The notes beneath the pieces are model-generated. The model searched no databases. It was not told the origin of the DNA and worked only from the letters and a program-made list of their open reading frames with translations. 42,045 bases of DNA from a virus, in IMG/VR virus record IMGVR_UViG_3300032731_000277, positions 1 to 42,045 of that record, one strand, 5' to 3'. This document shows positions 30,781 through 37,860 of this stretch, in pieces; positions within the stretch are counted from its first letter, which is position 1, and the number at the start of each line of letters is the position of its first letter. The position numbers and the translations under genes were made by a program.

Positions 30781-30853
30781 GGCTGGCGGCAGGCATCGAA
30801 CCTGCACAGACCATATTACAAGTATGGTGCCCTGCCAATTAGGCGACGCCAGC
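30781..30853 (-). tRNA. tRNA-Thr (TGT)
   Basis: Acceptor GCTGGCG/CGCCAGC, D stem GCCT/GGGC, anticodon stem CCATA/TATGG with loop CTTGTAA (anticodon TGT), T arm GCAGG TTCGATG CCTGC, no CCA. Its first 15 nt overlap the end of the upstream protein gene, so processing of one RNA may cost the other. Confidence 0.93.
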
Positions 30854-31300
30854 ATCTTCCAAGAATCTTTGAGCACCGCTATCAAAATCAGGTGCCCTAA
30901 ACCGCTCCGAATGGCATAGCCCCCGCACTTCTGCCCTGCACTCTTCATAGGCTTTCAGATACCCTCGCTGATAGGCAAGCCCTGCCTGGTCGTGCTCCCG
31001 CTTAGCCTTGTGGATTCTCTCGATAGTTGCAGTAACACGCCCCTTCCAGACGTTCTTGAGCTTAATCAGGTCACGCCGCACAGCCAGCCACTTAAACACC
31101 CCGCGCCCCAGCAAGATGCCATAAGCTATCTGGGAGGGAACGCCATACTGCGCCAAGTCACGGACAATCAGGGTGGGCTTGTTCTGGCGGACACACCAGA
31201 TGTCACGAGGGTTCAATCGGTGAGCGTAGGGCAGCGCCAGCACCTCGGCGCGGACCGTGTCGTCAGCGACGTGCGTTACGATGGTGCCTCGTTGGATCAT
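30839..31300 (-). CDS. Phage protein of unknown function (CHSERFRAPDFD family)
   Basis: 153 residues, ATG 31300, GTAAGGAGGCCCC upstream. N-terminus resembles a small beta domain (GTIVTHVADDTVRAEVLALP). The C-terminal segment (AYEECRAEVRGLCHSERFRA, then PDFDSG) is a signature I recognise in many phage proteins without known function. Ends inside tRNA-Thr. Confidence 0.75.
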   Translation of the reverse strand: MIQRGTIVTHVADDTVRAEVLALPYAHRLNPRDIWCVRQNKPTLIVRDLAQYGVPSQIAYGILLGRGVFKWLAVRRDLIKLKNVWKGRVTATIERIHKAKREHDQAGLAYQRGYLKAYEECRAEVRGLCHSERFRAPDFDSGAQRFLEDAGVA

Positions 31301-31339
31301 GGGGCCTCCTTACTTTACATATTGAATCTAGTCTAAAGT

Positions 31340-31528
31340 TTAATCTTCCCTTATCCACCAGATGCCCCGGCAGCTTTCTGTTAGGACTAAACCCATTGCT
31401 TCAAGTTTTCCTGTTAGTCGCTTGACTCTAGCGGGTGATATGTCATACCAATGGATCTTCTTGCCTGGCCGGTGAAATGTAACAAAAGGGTGCTTAGCCA
31501 CTGGAGAAATGTGGATGCAGCTTATCAT
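31340..31528 (-). CDS. Small winged-helix-like protein
   Basis: 62 residues, ATG 31528 with TAAGGAGG 8 nt upstream and a consensus promoter just before it. The body (VKRLTGKLEAMGLVLTESCR, then GIWWI) looks like the recognition end of a winged helix, and HISPVAKHPFVTF is a beta part. Possible early DNA-binding regulator; weak evidence. Confidence 0.6.
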   Translation of the reverse strand: MISCIHISPVAKHPFVTFHRPGKKIHWYDISPARVKRLTGKLEAMGLVLTESCRGIWWIRED

Positions 31529-31555
31529 AGTTGACCTCCTTACCTTGATGCACCT

Positions 31556-31584
31556 ATTATACCACAAATCGCTCAAAATGTCAA
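31556..31584 (-). promoter_or_regulatory. Phage-family promoter (minus)
   Basis: TTGACA at 31579-31584, 17-bp spacer ending CGATTTGTGG, TATAAT at 31556-31561. The 24 bp from GCGATTTGTGG through the start region are identical to the plus-strand promoter at 38780, so one was copied from the other. Confidence 0.9.
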
Positions 31585-31585
31585 A

Positions 31586-32017
31586 TCAGCTTTGCACCCC
31601 TGGCGTCACGTACTTCGCCACGCGCCCCGCCGTGGTGCCGGAGGCGGCTCGCTTACGCTCCCGCATCAGACGACGGGAGTAGGCGTCCTTCAAGATGTTG
31701 GTCACGGCGTAGATGTTCACGTCCTTCTCCGTAACCCAGGCGGCGAACTGCCCATCGCGTGCCTTCGCCTCCACCATCTCCCACATGCCGTCTACGTCGC
31801 CCTTGCTGTGTTCCAGTAGCTCCCGTGCTTTCTTCTTGAGCCTGTGGTGGTACGATCGGTAATCGTAGTCCAGCCAGTTCGCCAGGAAGCGGGCCAGTTT
31901 ATCCTCTTGCGAGCTATACTTCGTTGGGTCTGCCATTGCCGCTGCGTCCATGCGCGCTGCGCCTGGGTGCGGGGTGAAGCTGGCGAAGAGGGCGTTGGCT
32001 TGGGACTCGTTCATCAT
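31586..32017 (-). CDS. Hypothetical early protein
   Basis: 143 residues, tandem ATG at 32017 and 32014 after AAGGAGACA. Mostly helical, basic and aromatic (LARFLANWLDYDYRSYHHRL, KKKARELLEHSKGD) with a basic C-terminus (RLMRERKRAASG). It has its own consensus promoter. The frame stays open upstream to 32341 but without a good start. Function unknown. Confidence 0.65.
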   Translation of the reverse strand: MMNESQANALFASFTPHPGAARMDAAAMADPTKYSSQEDKLARFLANWLDYDYRSYHHRLKKKARELLEHSKGDVDGMWEMVEAKARDGQFAAWVTEKDVNIYAVTNILKDAYSRRLMRERKRAASGTTAGRVAKYVTPGVQS

Positions 32018-32041
32018 TGTCTCCTTGATTTTGATGCTGTT

Positions 32042-32070
32042 ATTATACCATACTTCCCGTTTCTTGTCAA
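32042..32070 (-). promoter_or_regulatory. Phage-family promoter (minus)
   Basis: TTGACA 32065-32070, 17-bp spacer ending GTATGG, TATAAT 32042-32047. Slightly divergent spacer (GTATGG rather than TTGTGG) but the same architecture. Confidence 0.88.
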
Positions 32071-32428
32071 GCCCAGGGAGGAGTGCTCCCTTACAATCTC
32101 TGGGCTGGGGCGGGATGGTCATGCGGGCAGGGAGAGCAGGCGCACTCCACCCCTGGGAGGGAGTGGAGTGCACGCACATGCGGTATAGGGCTTCGAGTAT
32201 GCACGTTAGCCACACGTTAATCGCTGTAGTAACCAGGCTGGTCTCCGCCATCACCCCTGGTAGCCTTGCGGCTTTCGCTTTCACGTCGGACGGGTCTCTC
32301 AAGGTTTGCCAGTGTCGTGCCTGCTGCCTGCCCAGCCTCAACCACTAGTCCTCATCATCAGGACTCCTTCGGTCTTTCAGGATCATGTTCTATGTGGCCC
32401 TGGTTGGCAGGCTACAGGGCGTTAGTAG
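32071..32428. other. Non-coding region between promoter and tRNA-Tyr
   Basis: No supported gene. Two hairpins: 32142-32149 with 32164-32171 (8 bp) and a 6-bp hairpin at about 32347-32365. An open minus frame crosses it but lacks a credible start. It may hold an RNA or terminator; no U tract seen. Confidence 0.5.
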
Positions 32429-32518
32429 AGGGTGGGGTAGGAATTGAACCTACAATGTTTACCCCTTGGGAACAGCTTTACAGGCTGCCGCAACACAACC
32501 AATAGTTGCCTCCCACCC
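32429..32518 (-). tRNA. tRNA-Tyr (GTA), long variable arm
   Basis: Acceptor GGGTGGG/CCCACCC, D stem GCAAC/GTTGC, anticodon stem GCAGC/GCTGT with loop CTGTAAA (anticodon GTA), long variable arm with CCC/GGG stem as in bacterial tRNA-Tyr, T arm GTAGG TTCAATT CCTAC. The discriminator reads T rather than the usual A, which is odd. No CCA. Confidence 0.88.
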
Positions 32519-32539
32519 CTTCAATTGCAATCAGGCTAC

Positions 32540-32761
32540 CTACCCCCCGCCCGTCGTCGCCTGCTTGGCGGCGGGTGGCGGCTTTGGCAATGACATCCAG
32601 TGAGTAAGGCCGCCAAGTCCAAATCCATCACATCGTCTACACGTTGTTGCCCTGACAAACCCCTCTCCGTTGAAATACATCACACACATTTCCCCGTAAT
32701 ATGTAGAAGCAAGGAATTTGGTGCGATCTTTAGGGGCTGTATCAATTGATTCCCATGCCAT
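32540..32761 (-). CDS. DUF551-like phage protein
   Basis: 73 residues, ATG 32761 with GAGGAGAAGCC. MAWESIDTAPKDRTKFLAS and the final LTHWMSLPKPP are the hallmarks of DUF551-type phage proteins. A CRRCDG half zinc site lies between. Function of the family is unknown. Confidence 0.75.
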   Translation of the reverse strand: MAWESIDTAPKDRTKFLASTYYGEMCVMYFNGEGFVRATTCRRCDGFGLGGLTHWMSLPKPPPAAKQATTGGG

Positions 32762-33029
32762 TGGCTTCTCCTCTCTCTTTATCCAGCGTTCCATCTAGGT
32801 CTCGCCCGCCCGCCGTCGCCCGCGTCTGCGGCGGCGCGCCAGGCCACTCGGCCCAGGCGTACACATCCTCGGTGATAATATTGAAAACGTCAGACCATAC
32901 GCCGTCTCCATTATAATATGCCGTTTCTGTAAAACTGTGATCCTCGGAATGGAGGGCGACCAGATAGCGTATTTGGCAACCGCCTTCCGGCTCTGGCGGG
33001 TTCTCGTTATAATGCCATTCAATTGTCAT
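32742..33029 (-). CDS. DUF551-related phage protein
   Basis: 95 residues, ATG 33029 after [31 protein letters not shown], then YLVALHSEDHSFTETAYYNG and VYAWAEWPGAPP: a diverged relative of the next gene, which it overlaps by 20 nt. Function unknown. Confidence 0.65.
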   Translation of the reverse strand: MTIEWHYNENPPEPEGGCQIRYLVALHSEDHSFTETAYYNGDGVWSDVFNIITEDVYAWAEWPGAPPQTRATAGGRDLDGTLDKERGEANGMGIN

Positions 33030-33303
33030 GTCTCCTCCTTCGGCGAGGCAACATCTTCCACATCCCTCCCCCACACACAGGGCACACACCCTTGACGGCT
33101 GGGCGGCCATTCTTCATGGTGACCTCTTGGGCATCTTTGATTGTGCGCTTCTCCCTGCACCTAACGCAGTAGCCCGCCACCCCCAGCATCACCGCCACGC
33201 ACGCCGCGCACAGTTTCGCGTCGGCGGGCAGGTCGGCCACGTGTTCGGGCAGCCGCATCAACTCTCCGCAACGGGTGCAGGTGGTCTGGATTTGTCGAAT
33301 CAT
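33019..33303 (-). CDS. Zinc-ribbon protein with DUF5679-like domain
   Basis: 94 residues, ATG 33303 overlapping the GIY-YIG stop as ATGA. N-terminal CTRCGELM...CAAC zinc ribbon and a C-terminal [37 protein letters not shown], matching the DUF5679 pattern. Eight cysteines in four pairs: two zinc sites. Very basic end (PRRRRRH). Confidence 0.75.
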   Translation of the reverse strand: MIRQIQTTCTRCGELMRLPEHVADLPADAKLCAACVAVMLGVAGYCVRCREKRTIKDAQEVTMKNGRPAVKGVCPVCGGGMWKMLPRRRRRHDN

Positions 33304-34091
33304 TTTGCCAACCCCTTTCGTTTTGCCCAGGCTCTCTTGATGGCCGCGCTCACCTTACGCTTGGTCTTATCGGTGTGCCTGCGCCCCTTGTTGGCCTCAC
33401 TGATTTTACGCCTGGTCTCCCCGGAAACCTTCTTGCCCTTGAGGGCCGCGCTAATCTTGCGCCTGGCCTCCTCAGAAACCGCGTGCCCCCTGTGGGCCTC
33501 ACTCATCTTGCGCTTGGTCTCTTCAGAATGTGTCTTGCCCTTGCGCGCCTCGCTCATATTGCGCCTGGCCTCAGCGGTGTGCTTCAATCCCAGGGTGTGC
33601 TGATTACCCATCACCGCCTCGCTGATTTTGCGCTTGGTCTCCTCGGAGAGTCGTTTGCCTTTGAGCCACGGAGACCCCTGCTTCTTTCTCGTCTCGCTGA
33701 TCTTGTGCTTGGTCTCCTCGGGGACAGACTTGCCCTTGTGAGCCTCACTGATTTTGCGTCTGTGCTCTTCAGATAGGACAGCCCCACGGCTGATGGGTGG
33801 AAGATCGGCATGTTTAGCCATGTTATATGTATTACCTACCTCAAATGCACAGTCAAGAAAGGATTGCTCCCGCTCTAGCAGATTCTCCCTATCTCCAACC
33901 TGCTCAAGCACACAAAACGAGAAGGCCCCCTCGCCATATTTGTTCCAGGCGGCCTGTAGGTGAGCATTGTCGTGCCCACCCTTGCGCAGCGCCAGTACAT
34001 GACGCCGCCACCTCTTCTTGATCTTCACAGAGCTTCCCACATACGCCGTAGCTCTGCCATCATACAGGTTGACGATTTCGTAGATTCCCAT
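33300..34091 (-). CDS. GIY-YIG homing endonuclease with an expanded NUMOD3 array
   Basis: 263 residues from ATG 34091, overlapping the upstream stop (TGATG); in-frame ATGs at 34100 and 34112 are alternatives. GIY-YIG domain [39 protein letters not shown]. Then about seven NUMOD3 units ([30 protein letters not shown], and so on), each a DNA-binding helix. Paralogue of 26406-27101, which has only about three units. Confidence 0.9.
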   Translation of the reverse strand: MGIYEIVNLYDGRATAYVGSSVKIKKRWRRHVLALRKGGHDNAHLQAAWNKYGEGAFSFCVLEQVGDRENLLEREQSFLDCAFEVGNTYNMAKHADLPPISRGAVLSEEHRRKISEAHKGKSVPEETKHKISETRKKQGSPWLKGKRLSEETKRKISEAVMGNQHTLGLKHTAEARRNMSEARKGKTHSEETKRKMSEAHRGHAVSEEARRKISAALKGKKVSGETRRKISEANKGRRHTDKTKRKVSAAIKRAWAKRKGLAK

Positions 34092-34216
34092 CACTGACAT
34101 CGTGTTATCCATTTCCAGACGTGGTCCCCGGCCCAATTACCCAAGAGCGTCCCGATCATGGCGAACACGCCGGGCCAGGCGAGCGCGTTGGCGGTGGCGA
34201 ATAGCTGGTCAAGCAT
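34091..34216 (-). CDS. 41-residue membrane microprotein
   Basis: ATG 34216 inside the end of the upstream gene, stop overlapping the GIY-YIG start. [20 protein letters not shown] then [16 protein letters not shown]: one weakly hydrophobic helix with Trp-rich C-terminus. Supported mainly by tight coupling on both sides. Confidence 0.45.
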   Translation of the reverse strand: MLDQLFATANALAWPGVFAMIGTLLGNWAGDHVWKWITRCQ

Positions 34217-34430
34217 CGGCGGCAACTACGATCTCAAAGTAAATGCTGCCGTCTTCAGCGAAAACAAATTGCGCTGCTGCGAACCCGAGGGCGTCACAGT
34301 TGGCGTCATACGTAGTGAATGTCCGGAAGAGATTGGGGAGTTCCAGAATCTGATCGGGCGCAAAATGGCCCAAGAATGTTGCCTCTGCGTCTTCTATATT
34401 CCTGACTCTAACTTCAATCGTGTACTTCAT
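34209..34430 (-). CDS. Small hypothetical beta protein
   Basis: 73 residues, ATG 34430 with GGAGGACTA. MKYTIEVRVRNIEDAEATFL, acidic, C-terminal [19 protein letters not shown]: an alternating beta pattern like a small ferredoxin-like fold. No motif. Confidence 0.65.
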   Translation of the reverse strand: MKYTIEVRVRNIEDAEATFLGHFAPDQILELPNLFRTFTTYDANCDALGFAAAQFVFAEDGSIYFEIVVAADA

Positions 34431-34491
34431 TAGTCCTCCTTTCCACGCCCACCGCGCACGCCAGCAACGCGAGCGCGGCGTAGGCGTTGGT

Positions 34492-35154
34492 CTAGAATGG
34501 GATTTCGTCTTCCCCGTTGATCTCCTTGGCCTCTACGCGGGCCACCAACTGATGCACGTACTGCTTGTGCATGGTGGGCTTGTAGCTGGCATGGCCCAGT
34601 TCCTTGAGGGCGTTCTTGACGTGGATGGCGTGCTTGTAGTGTGGCTCGAACCCGCGCAGCCCCAGTTCCACATTGGCATCCTCCATCAGCTTGGTGAGGC
34701 CACCTTCTGTGCCAGCGCCGTGGGCAGGCTCTCCACCCTTGGCGGGCGAGGGCTTGTTCTCCAGCCATGCCAGGAACTTATCGGCAGCAGCCAACAAGTG
34801 ATCTACGTTATGAGCCCCGTCGCCCAAGAACTGCCCAGCCGTTATCAAGGCAGTGCGTCGGTTCTTGATACCCTCGCCGTTGCCGTTCGCGTACCGCACG
34901 GGGGGCGGGGGCTGGACAAAAGATGTGGTCGGTTGAACACTTGTGGTAGTCGGGGGCGCGGGGGGCGGGACGTTGGAGAGGCGCTGCGGGGGCGCGACGG
35001 GGGTGGCCGTGGCCGTGGCGGTGTGGGTACAGTACAGCTTCTCGCCCGACTGCGGGTGCGTGCCGATCACCTTCGGGCAGTAGAAGCCGTCGGGGTCGTG
35101 CTTTGATACTTTCATGGCTGTCTGGTGTTCGGGACAAAGTGGTATGTTACTCAT
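34492..35154 (-). CDS. Zinc-finger protein with SSB-like C-terminal tip
   Basis: 220 residues, ATG 35154, GGAGGAGACC upstream. N-terminal zinc motif CPEHQTAMKVSKHDPDGFYC...YCTH, a Pro/Thr/Val-rich linker (about 45-85), a helical domain (TAGQFLGDGAHNVDHLLAAA), and a C-terminus EINGEDEIPF. The acidic DEIPF tip mimics the protein-interaction tail of bacterial single-stranded DNA-binding protein (consensus DDDIPF). No OB fold is apparent. Probably binds host or phage replication proteins; inferred from the tail. Confidence 0.65.
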   Translation of the reverse strand: MSNIPLCPEHQTAMKVSKHDPDGFYCPKVIGTHPQSGEKLYCTHTATATATPVAPPQRLSNVPPPAPPTTTSVQPTTSFVQPPPPVRYANGNGEGIKNRRTALITAGQFLGDGAHNVDHLLAAADKFLAWLENKPSPAKGGEPAHGAGTEGGLTKLMEDANVELGLRGFEPHYKHAIHVKNALKELGHASYKPTMHKQYVHQLVARVEAKEINGEDEIPF

Positions 35155-35635
35155 TGGTCTCCTCCTTTTTTATGTGTGCTTCAGTCACATCTAAGGGGTA
35201 CGCATCAACGGCTCGCTTGAAGCGCACCCAGTCACCACTCAGAAGTTGCTCACGGTACAACTCATCTGGCAGCGGGGGCATGGCCTCAATCCAATCCTCC
35301 ACAGAGGCAGGGCGCTCCACCCACCGTACTCCCAGCCCGTGCTCAAGCCTCTCCACCCGCTCATCCTGGGCAGCCAGCATCCCGTGCTGCTTCTCGATCA
35401 GCCCGTCACGGAAGCCCGCCAGCCGCTCCAGCTCCGCCACCCGCTCCGCCAGCGCGTCACGCTCCTGCTTAGCGTTCGCAAACTCAGTTGTCAGGTGCTC
35501 AACATAGTTGTCACGGTTTAGTGACACGTGCAGCGAGATCGCGTCGAGGCGGGTGGCGTGGGCGGCGTTGAGCTCGGCTTGCTCCTCGGTGAACTTCGTT
35601 ACGTTCTCCCTCCAGTGCTCCAATGCTCCCATCAT
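35147..35635 (-). CDS. Coiled-coil hypothetical protein
   Basis: 162 residues from ATG 35635 with AAGGAGG (the longer frame begins inside the promoter). Long helices with heptad pattern (ERDALAERVAELERLAG, AAQDERVERLEHG) and a more compact C-terminus (DELYREQLLSGDWVRFKRAV). First gene after a consensus promoter; its end overlaps the zinc-finger protein gene by 8 nt. Confidence 0.65.
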   Translation of the reverse strand: MMGALEHWRENVTKFTEEQAELNAAHATRLDAISLHVSLNRDNYVEHLTTEFANAKQERDALAERVAELERLAGFRDGLIEKQHGMLAAQDERVERLEHGLGVRWVERPASVEDWIEAMPPLPDELYREQLLSGDWVRFKRAVDAYPLDVTEAHIKKEETNE

Positions 35636-35662
35636 TTGTACCTCCTTGCCCATGATGACGTA

Positions 35663-35691
35663 ATTATACCACAAAACCCAAATCTTGTCAA
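35663..35691 (-). promoter_or_regulatory. Phage-family promoter (minus)
   Basis: TTGACA 35686-35691, 17-bp spacer ending GGTTTTGTGG, TATAAT 35663-35668, extended -10. Drives the operon from 35635 leftward. Confidence 0.9.
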
Positions 35692-35978
35692 GGCCAAAAC
35701 GCACTCGAACCTTACAAAATTCGGGCAATATTTCAAGGTGGGGATCAGGGGCGGTGAGCAAAGGAGGACTTGGCGCGTTCTAGTTGATGAGGCTAGAACC
35801 ACGTGTACCCAAATCGAAAAACTCTGCCGCCCCGTCACCCCATGATAAGATATACCCCTGCCCGCCGCACGGCTGACATCTGCCAACCCATCAGAACGAC
35901 GGGCAGGGCGCCCGCTTTACAGCGGGCATTGTGCGCGACCACCCCAGCCATTGGGGCTGGTTCAGCCGCGCAGTGGTG
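35692..35978 (-). other. Structured intergenic block
   Basis: No gene. Helices in order along transcription: TGCGCG/CGCGCA (35967-35972 with 35932-35937) enclosing an ACCA...CCCCA/TGGGG...TGGT hairpin; GCCCGC/GCGGGC (35910-35915 with 35922-35927); CTGCCCG/CGGGCAG (35858-35864 with 35900-35906) around a 35-nt loop; and a 7-bp hairpin GTTCTAG/CTAGAAC near 35778-35800. It could be a terminator region or a small structured RNA after the 35979 gene. Confidence 0.5.
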
Positions 35979-36263
35979 CTACTTCTTGCTCAGCAGCATC
36001 TTGTAGACGATGGTTGCCAAGCCGAACGCCGTCATCGCTGCCTTCAGTACGCTGGCCGTGCAAGCTGCGGGATCGCCCGCGATGCACGTTACCGCCAACT
36101 CTCCTGTGAGTAGCTGCGCCAGCACTGCCAATGCGAATGAGACGGCGAACGCTGTCCAAAGGGCGCGTTCATCCTCCAGTCCGCCAAACAGCTTCTTGAG
36201 CTGCTGGGTCAGGAAGGGGGCGATTAGCCCCGCTACGAATATTGCAAATGCTTCTGCTGTCAT
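35979..36263 (-). CDS. Membrane protein, holin-like
   Basis: 94 residues, ATG 36263 with GGGAGGTAAGGA. Three hydrophobic segments: AFAIFVAGLIAPFLTQQL, WTAFAVSFALAVLAQLL, KAAMTAFGLATIVYKML. Basic C-terminal end (LLSKK). Size, topology and charge fit phage holins or related pore formers, although it lies 7 kb from the endolysin. Confidence 0.6.
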   Translation of the reverse strand: MTAEAFAIFVAGLIAPFLTQQLKKLFGGLEDERALWTAFAVSFALAVLAQLLTGELAVTCIAGDPAACTASVLKAAMTAFGLATIVYKMLLSKK

Positions 36264-36275
36264 TCCTTACCTCCC

Positions 36276-37070
36276 TTACAGATTTACTTTGACCGTACCT
36301 TTGTCGGGCGTGATGTTCACGCACACGCCCCCGATTTCCGCCGGCGGATAGCCCGCCCGCACGCCGTAGGCTGCTCCGTCCAAGTACGTGCCCCCGATCA
36401 GGGCCACCCGCTGCTTGACCACGATGCGGTGCTTGGTGCAGGAGTAGGATGTGCCAGGCAGCCGATACCTGACGTGCAGGTGCCCCAGCAAGATGATGTC
36501 GGCGTCATAGGCTGCCAGTGCATCCCGCAGCTTGTTCATCTTCCCGCCAGGCTGTCGCCCCCCGCCCCAGCCGTGGAGCATGGCGATGCGGTAGCTGCGG
36601 GTGCTGCCACCCAACCTCTTGAACCGCAGGTTGATGAAGGCTCCATCGTAGCCGAGGTTGGGGATGTCAAGCTTGCTACAGATGTCGCCATGCGGGTCGT
36701 GGTGGTGCTCGCGGAGGATCGTCAGGCCGTGGTTGCCACCGATAGCACCGATGCACTTGTCGGCAATGGGCTGGAACAGCGCAATCGCGCGGCCACACTG
36801 CACCTTCGCAATGTTTGCCAGGTCAGCGACGGTGATCCAGCTTGCCACCTCCTTTGGCTCGAAGCGTCTGTCGGTGGGGTTGATGAACTCTGCCCAATCC
36901 CCCCCGAACGTCCAGGTAGCGAAGGGATCAGCCCGGATCCGTGCTATGTCCCGCCGCAGCGCCACCTCATCACACGCCCTCGAACCCAGGTGGGTGTCAG
37001 TGATGTGCCAGTGGTGGAACACGTCTGTGCGACTAGTGTACTCTATGCGGTGTTCTCTAAGCTGTAGCAT
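36276..37070 (-). CDS. Calcineurin-like metallophosphoesterase
   Basis: 264 residues, ATG 37070 with AAAGGAGG. All family motifs are present: DTH (25-27), GGD (56-58), GGNHG (111-115), HGWG (166-169) and GHLH (196-199). These residues bind two metal ions and hydrolyse phosphodiester or phosphomonoester bonds. Substrate unknown; phage members have been linked to nucleotide, RNA or DNA end processing. Own consensus promoter upstream. Confidence 0.88.
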   Translation of the reverse strand: MLQLREHRIEYTSRTDVFHHWHITDTHLGSRACDEVALRRDIARIRADPFATWTFGGDWAEFINPTDRRFEPKEVASWITVADLANIAKVQCGRAIALFQPIADKCIGAIGGNHGLTILREHHHDPHGDICSKLDIPNLGYDGAFINLRFKRLGGSTRSYRIAMLHGWGGGRQPGGKMNKLRDALAAYDADIILLGHLHVRYRLPGTSYSCTKHRIVVKQRVALIGGTYLDGAAYGVRAGYPPAEIGGVCVNITPDKGTVKVNL

Positions 37071-37096
37071 CACGCGCCTCCTTTACAAGATAGCAC

Positions 37097-37125
37097 ATTG
37101 TACCACAGAAAGGCTTTTTTGTCAA
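37097..37125 (-). promoter_or_regulatory. Phage-family promoter (minus)
   Basis: TTGACA 37120-37125, 17-bp spacer ending TTTCTGTGG, TACAAT 37097-37102. Sits directly after the stop of the 37128 gene and 27 nt before the phosphoesterase start. Confidence 0.85.
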
Positions 37126-37127
37126 AT

Positions 37128-37304
37128 TCACCCGCCGATGAAGACCTTGATTATCAGCGCCACCATGCCCCCGGCAATGAGCGTTACGCCCCACTTCACC
37201 CAGCGCATGTCGGCTTCCACTGTAGCTAATCGCTGCATCACCTCCCCTAATTCGTCGTTGATCGTTGCGATGTGTCCTGGAATGTTGAGCCACTTACGTA
37301 TCAT
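37128..37304 (-). CDS. XhlA-like coiled-coil membrane protein
   Basis: 58 residues, ATG 37304 with AAAGGGAATA. N-terminal amphipathic helix (HIATINDELGEVMQRLATVE, then ADMRWVKW) and C-terminal membrane helix (GVTLIAGGMVALIIKVFIGG). The pattern of a short coiled coil ending Arg-Trp-x-Lys-Trp before one membrane helix resembles hemolysin XhlA and other phage lysis accessory proteins. Confidence 0.6.
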   Translation of the reverse strand: MIRKWLNIPGHIATINDELGEVMQRLATVEADMRWVKWGVTLIAGGMVALIIKVFIGG

Positions 37305-37314
37305 TATTCCCTTT

Positions 37315-37857
37315 CTAGTTCCCGATGCCTATGAAGTTTGCCCAGCAGCTTGTGTTCTCGGACTGGCCGTTGTAGACACGCAAGACCTGCGTGGCCCCCG
37401 TGGTAGTGTAGGCCATGTCGCGTGGCTCCGCGATAAATGCTCCGTCTGCCGTGTGTGACCCCACCCCGTAGCTCACCGTCACGGCGTACAGGTTGTTGAA
37501 GGCTACGGGCCAGGCAGCGTAGGCCGAATGGGTCTCGTCAGACCCGCCTGTGTGTGACCAGGTGCTCGCCCCTGTAGCATACTGAATGTGCAACCCCGCC
37601 GTCTGTGCCCCCAGCACGTCTATGCCAGCAGCCAGCCCGTGGATGGTGTGCGTGGCCGCCTCGTGCGTGTCGAGGTCGGCTGCCCCCGCTGACGCTGCGA
37701 CGGTGGCGTCCCAGGCGAGGGAGGCTGCAAGGGAGGCGTCGTAGGCGAGGGAGGCTGCGGCGGCGACACCACTGACGTTGGCGATGACATCAATGCGGAG
37801 GAGGTTGTAGGCGGTGGCGGCGGCGAGGCCGCCCTTTGTTTGATTGCTTGATTCCAT
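37315..37857 (-). CDS. Tail fibre or receptor-binding tip protein
   Basis: 180 residues, ATG 37857. Ala-rich helix repeat (about 30-65: VAAAASLAYDASLAASLAWD) as in trimeric fibre stalks, then IHGLAAGIDVLG, and a C-terminal beta domain ending NTSCWANFIGIGN. Such a W-x-x-(I/F)GIG end is common in phage fibre tips. Part of the tail cluster. Confidence 0.65.
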   Translation of the reverse strand: MESSNQTKGGLAAATAYNLLRIDVIANVSGVAAAASLAYDASLAASLAWDATVAASAGAADLDTHEAATHTIHGLAAGIDVLGAQTAGLHIQYATGASTWSHTGGSDETHSAYAAWPVAFNNLYAVTVSYGVGSHTADGAFIAEPRDMAYTTTGATQVLRVYNGQSENTSCWANFIGIGN

Positions 37858-37860
37858 TGT

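Noticed and set aside
32071-32341. Upstream extension of the 31586-32017 frame
   Set aside because: It crosses the promoter and ribosome site of that gene and has only a TTG start without support.
32429-32518. ORFs with GIEPT, GIEPA or SGTRTHN-type sequence over the tRNAs (also at 30781 and 7363)
   Set aside because: Classic translation artefacts of the tRNA T arm.
35777-35800. Hammerhead-like TGATGAG near a hairpin
   Set aside because: The GAAA element and the required stems around it are missing.
36429-37067. 212-codon plus-strand ORF opposite the phosphoesterase
   Set aside because: Antisense shadow of a gene with all catalytic motifs present; no start signals.
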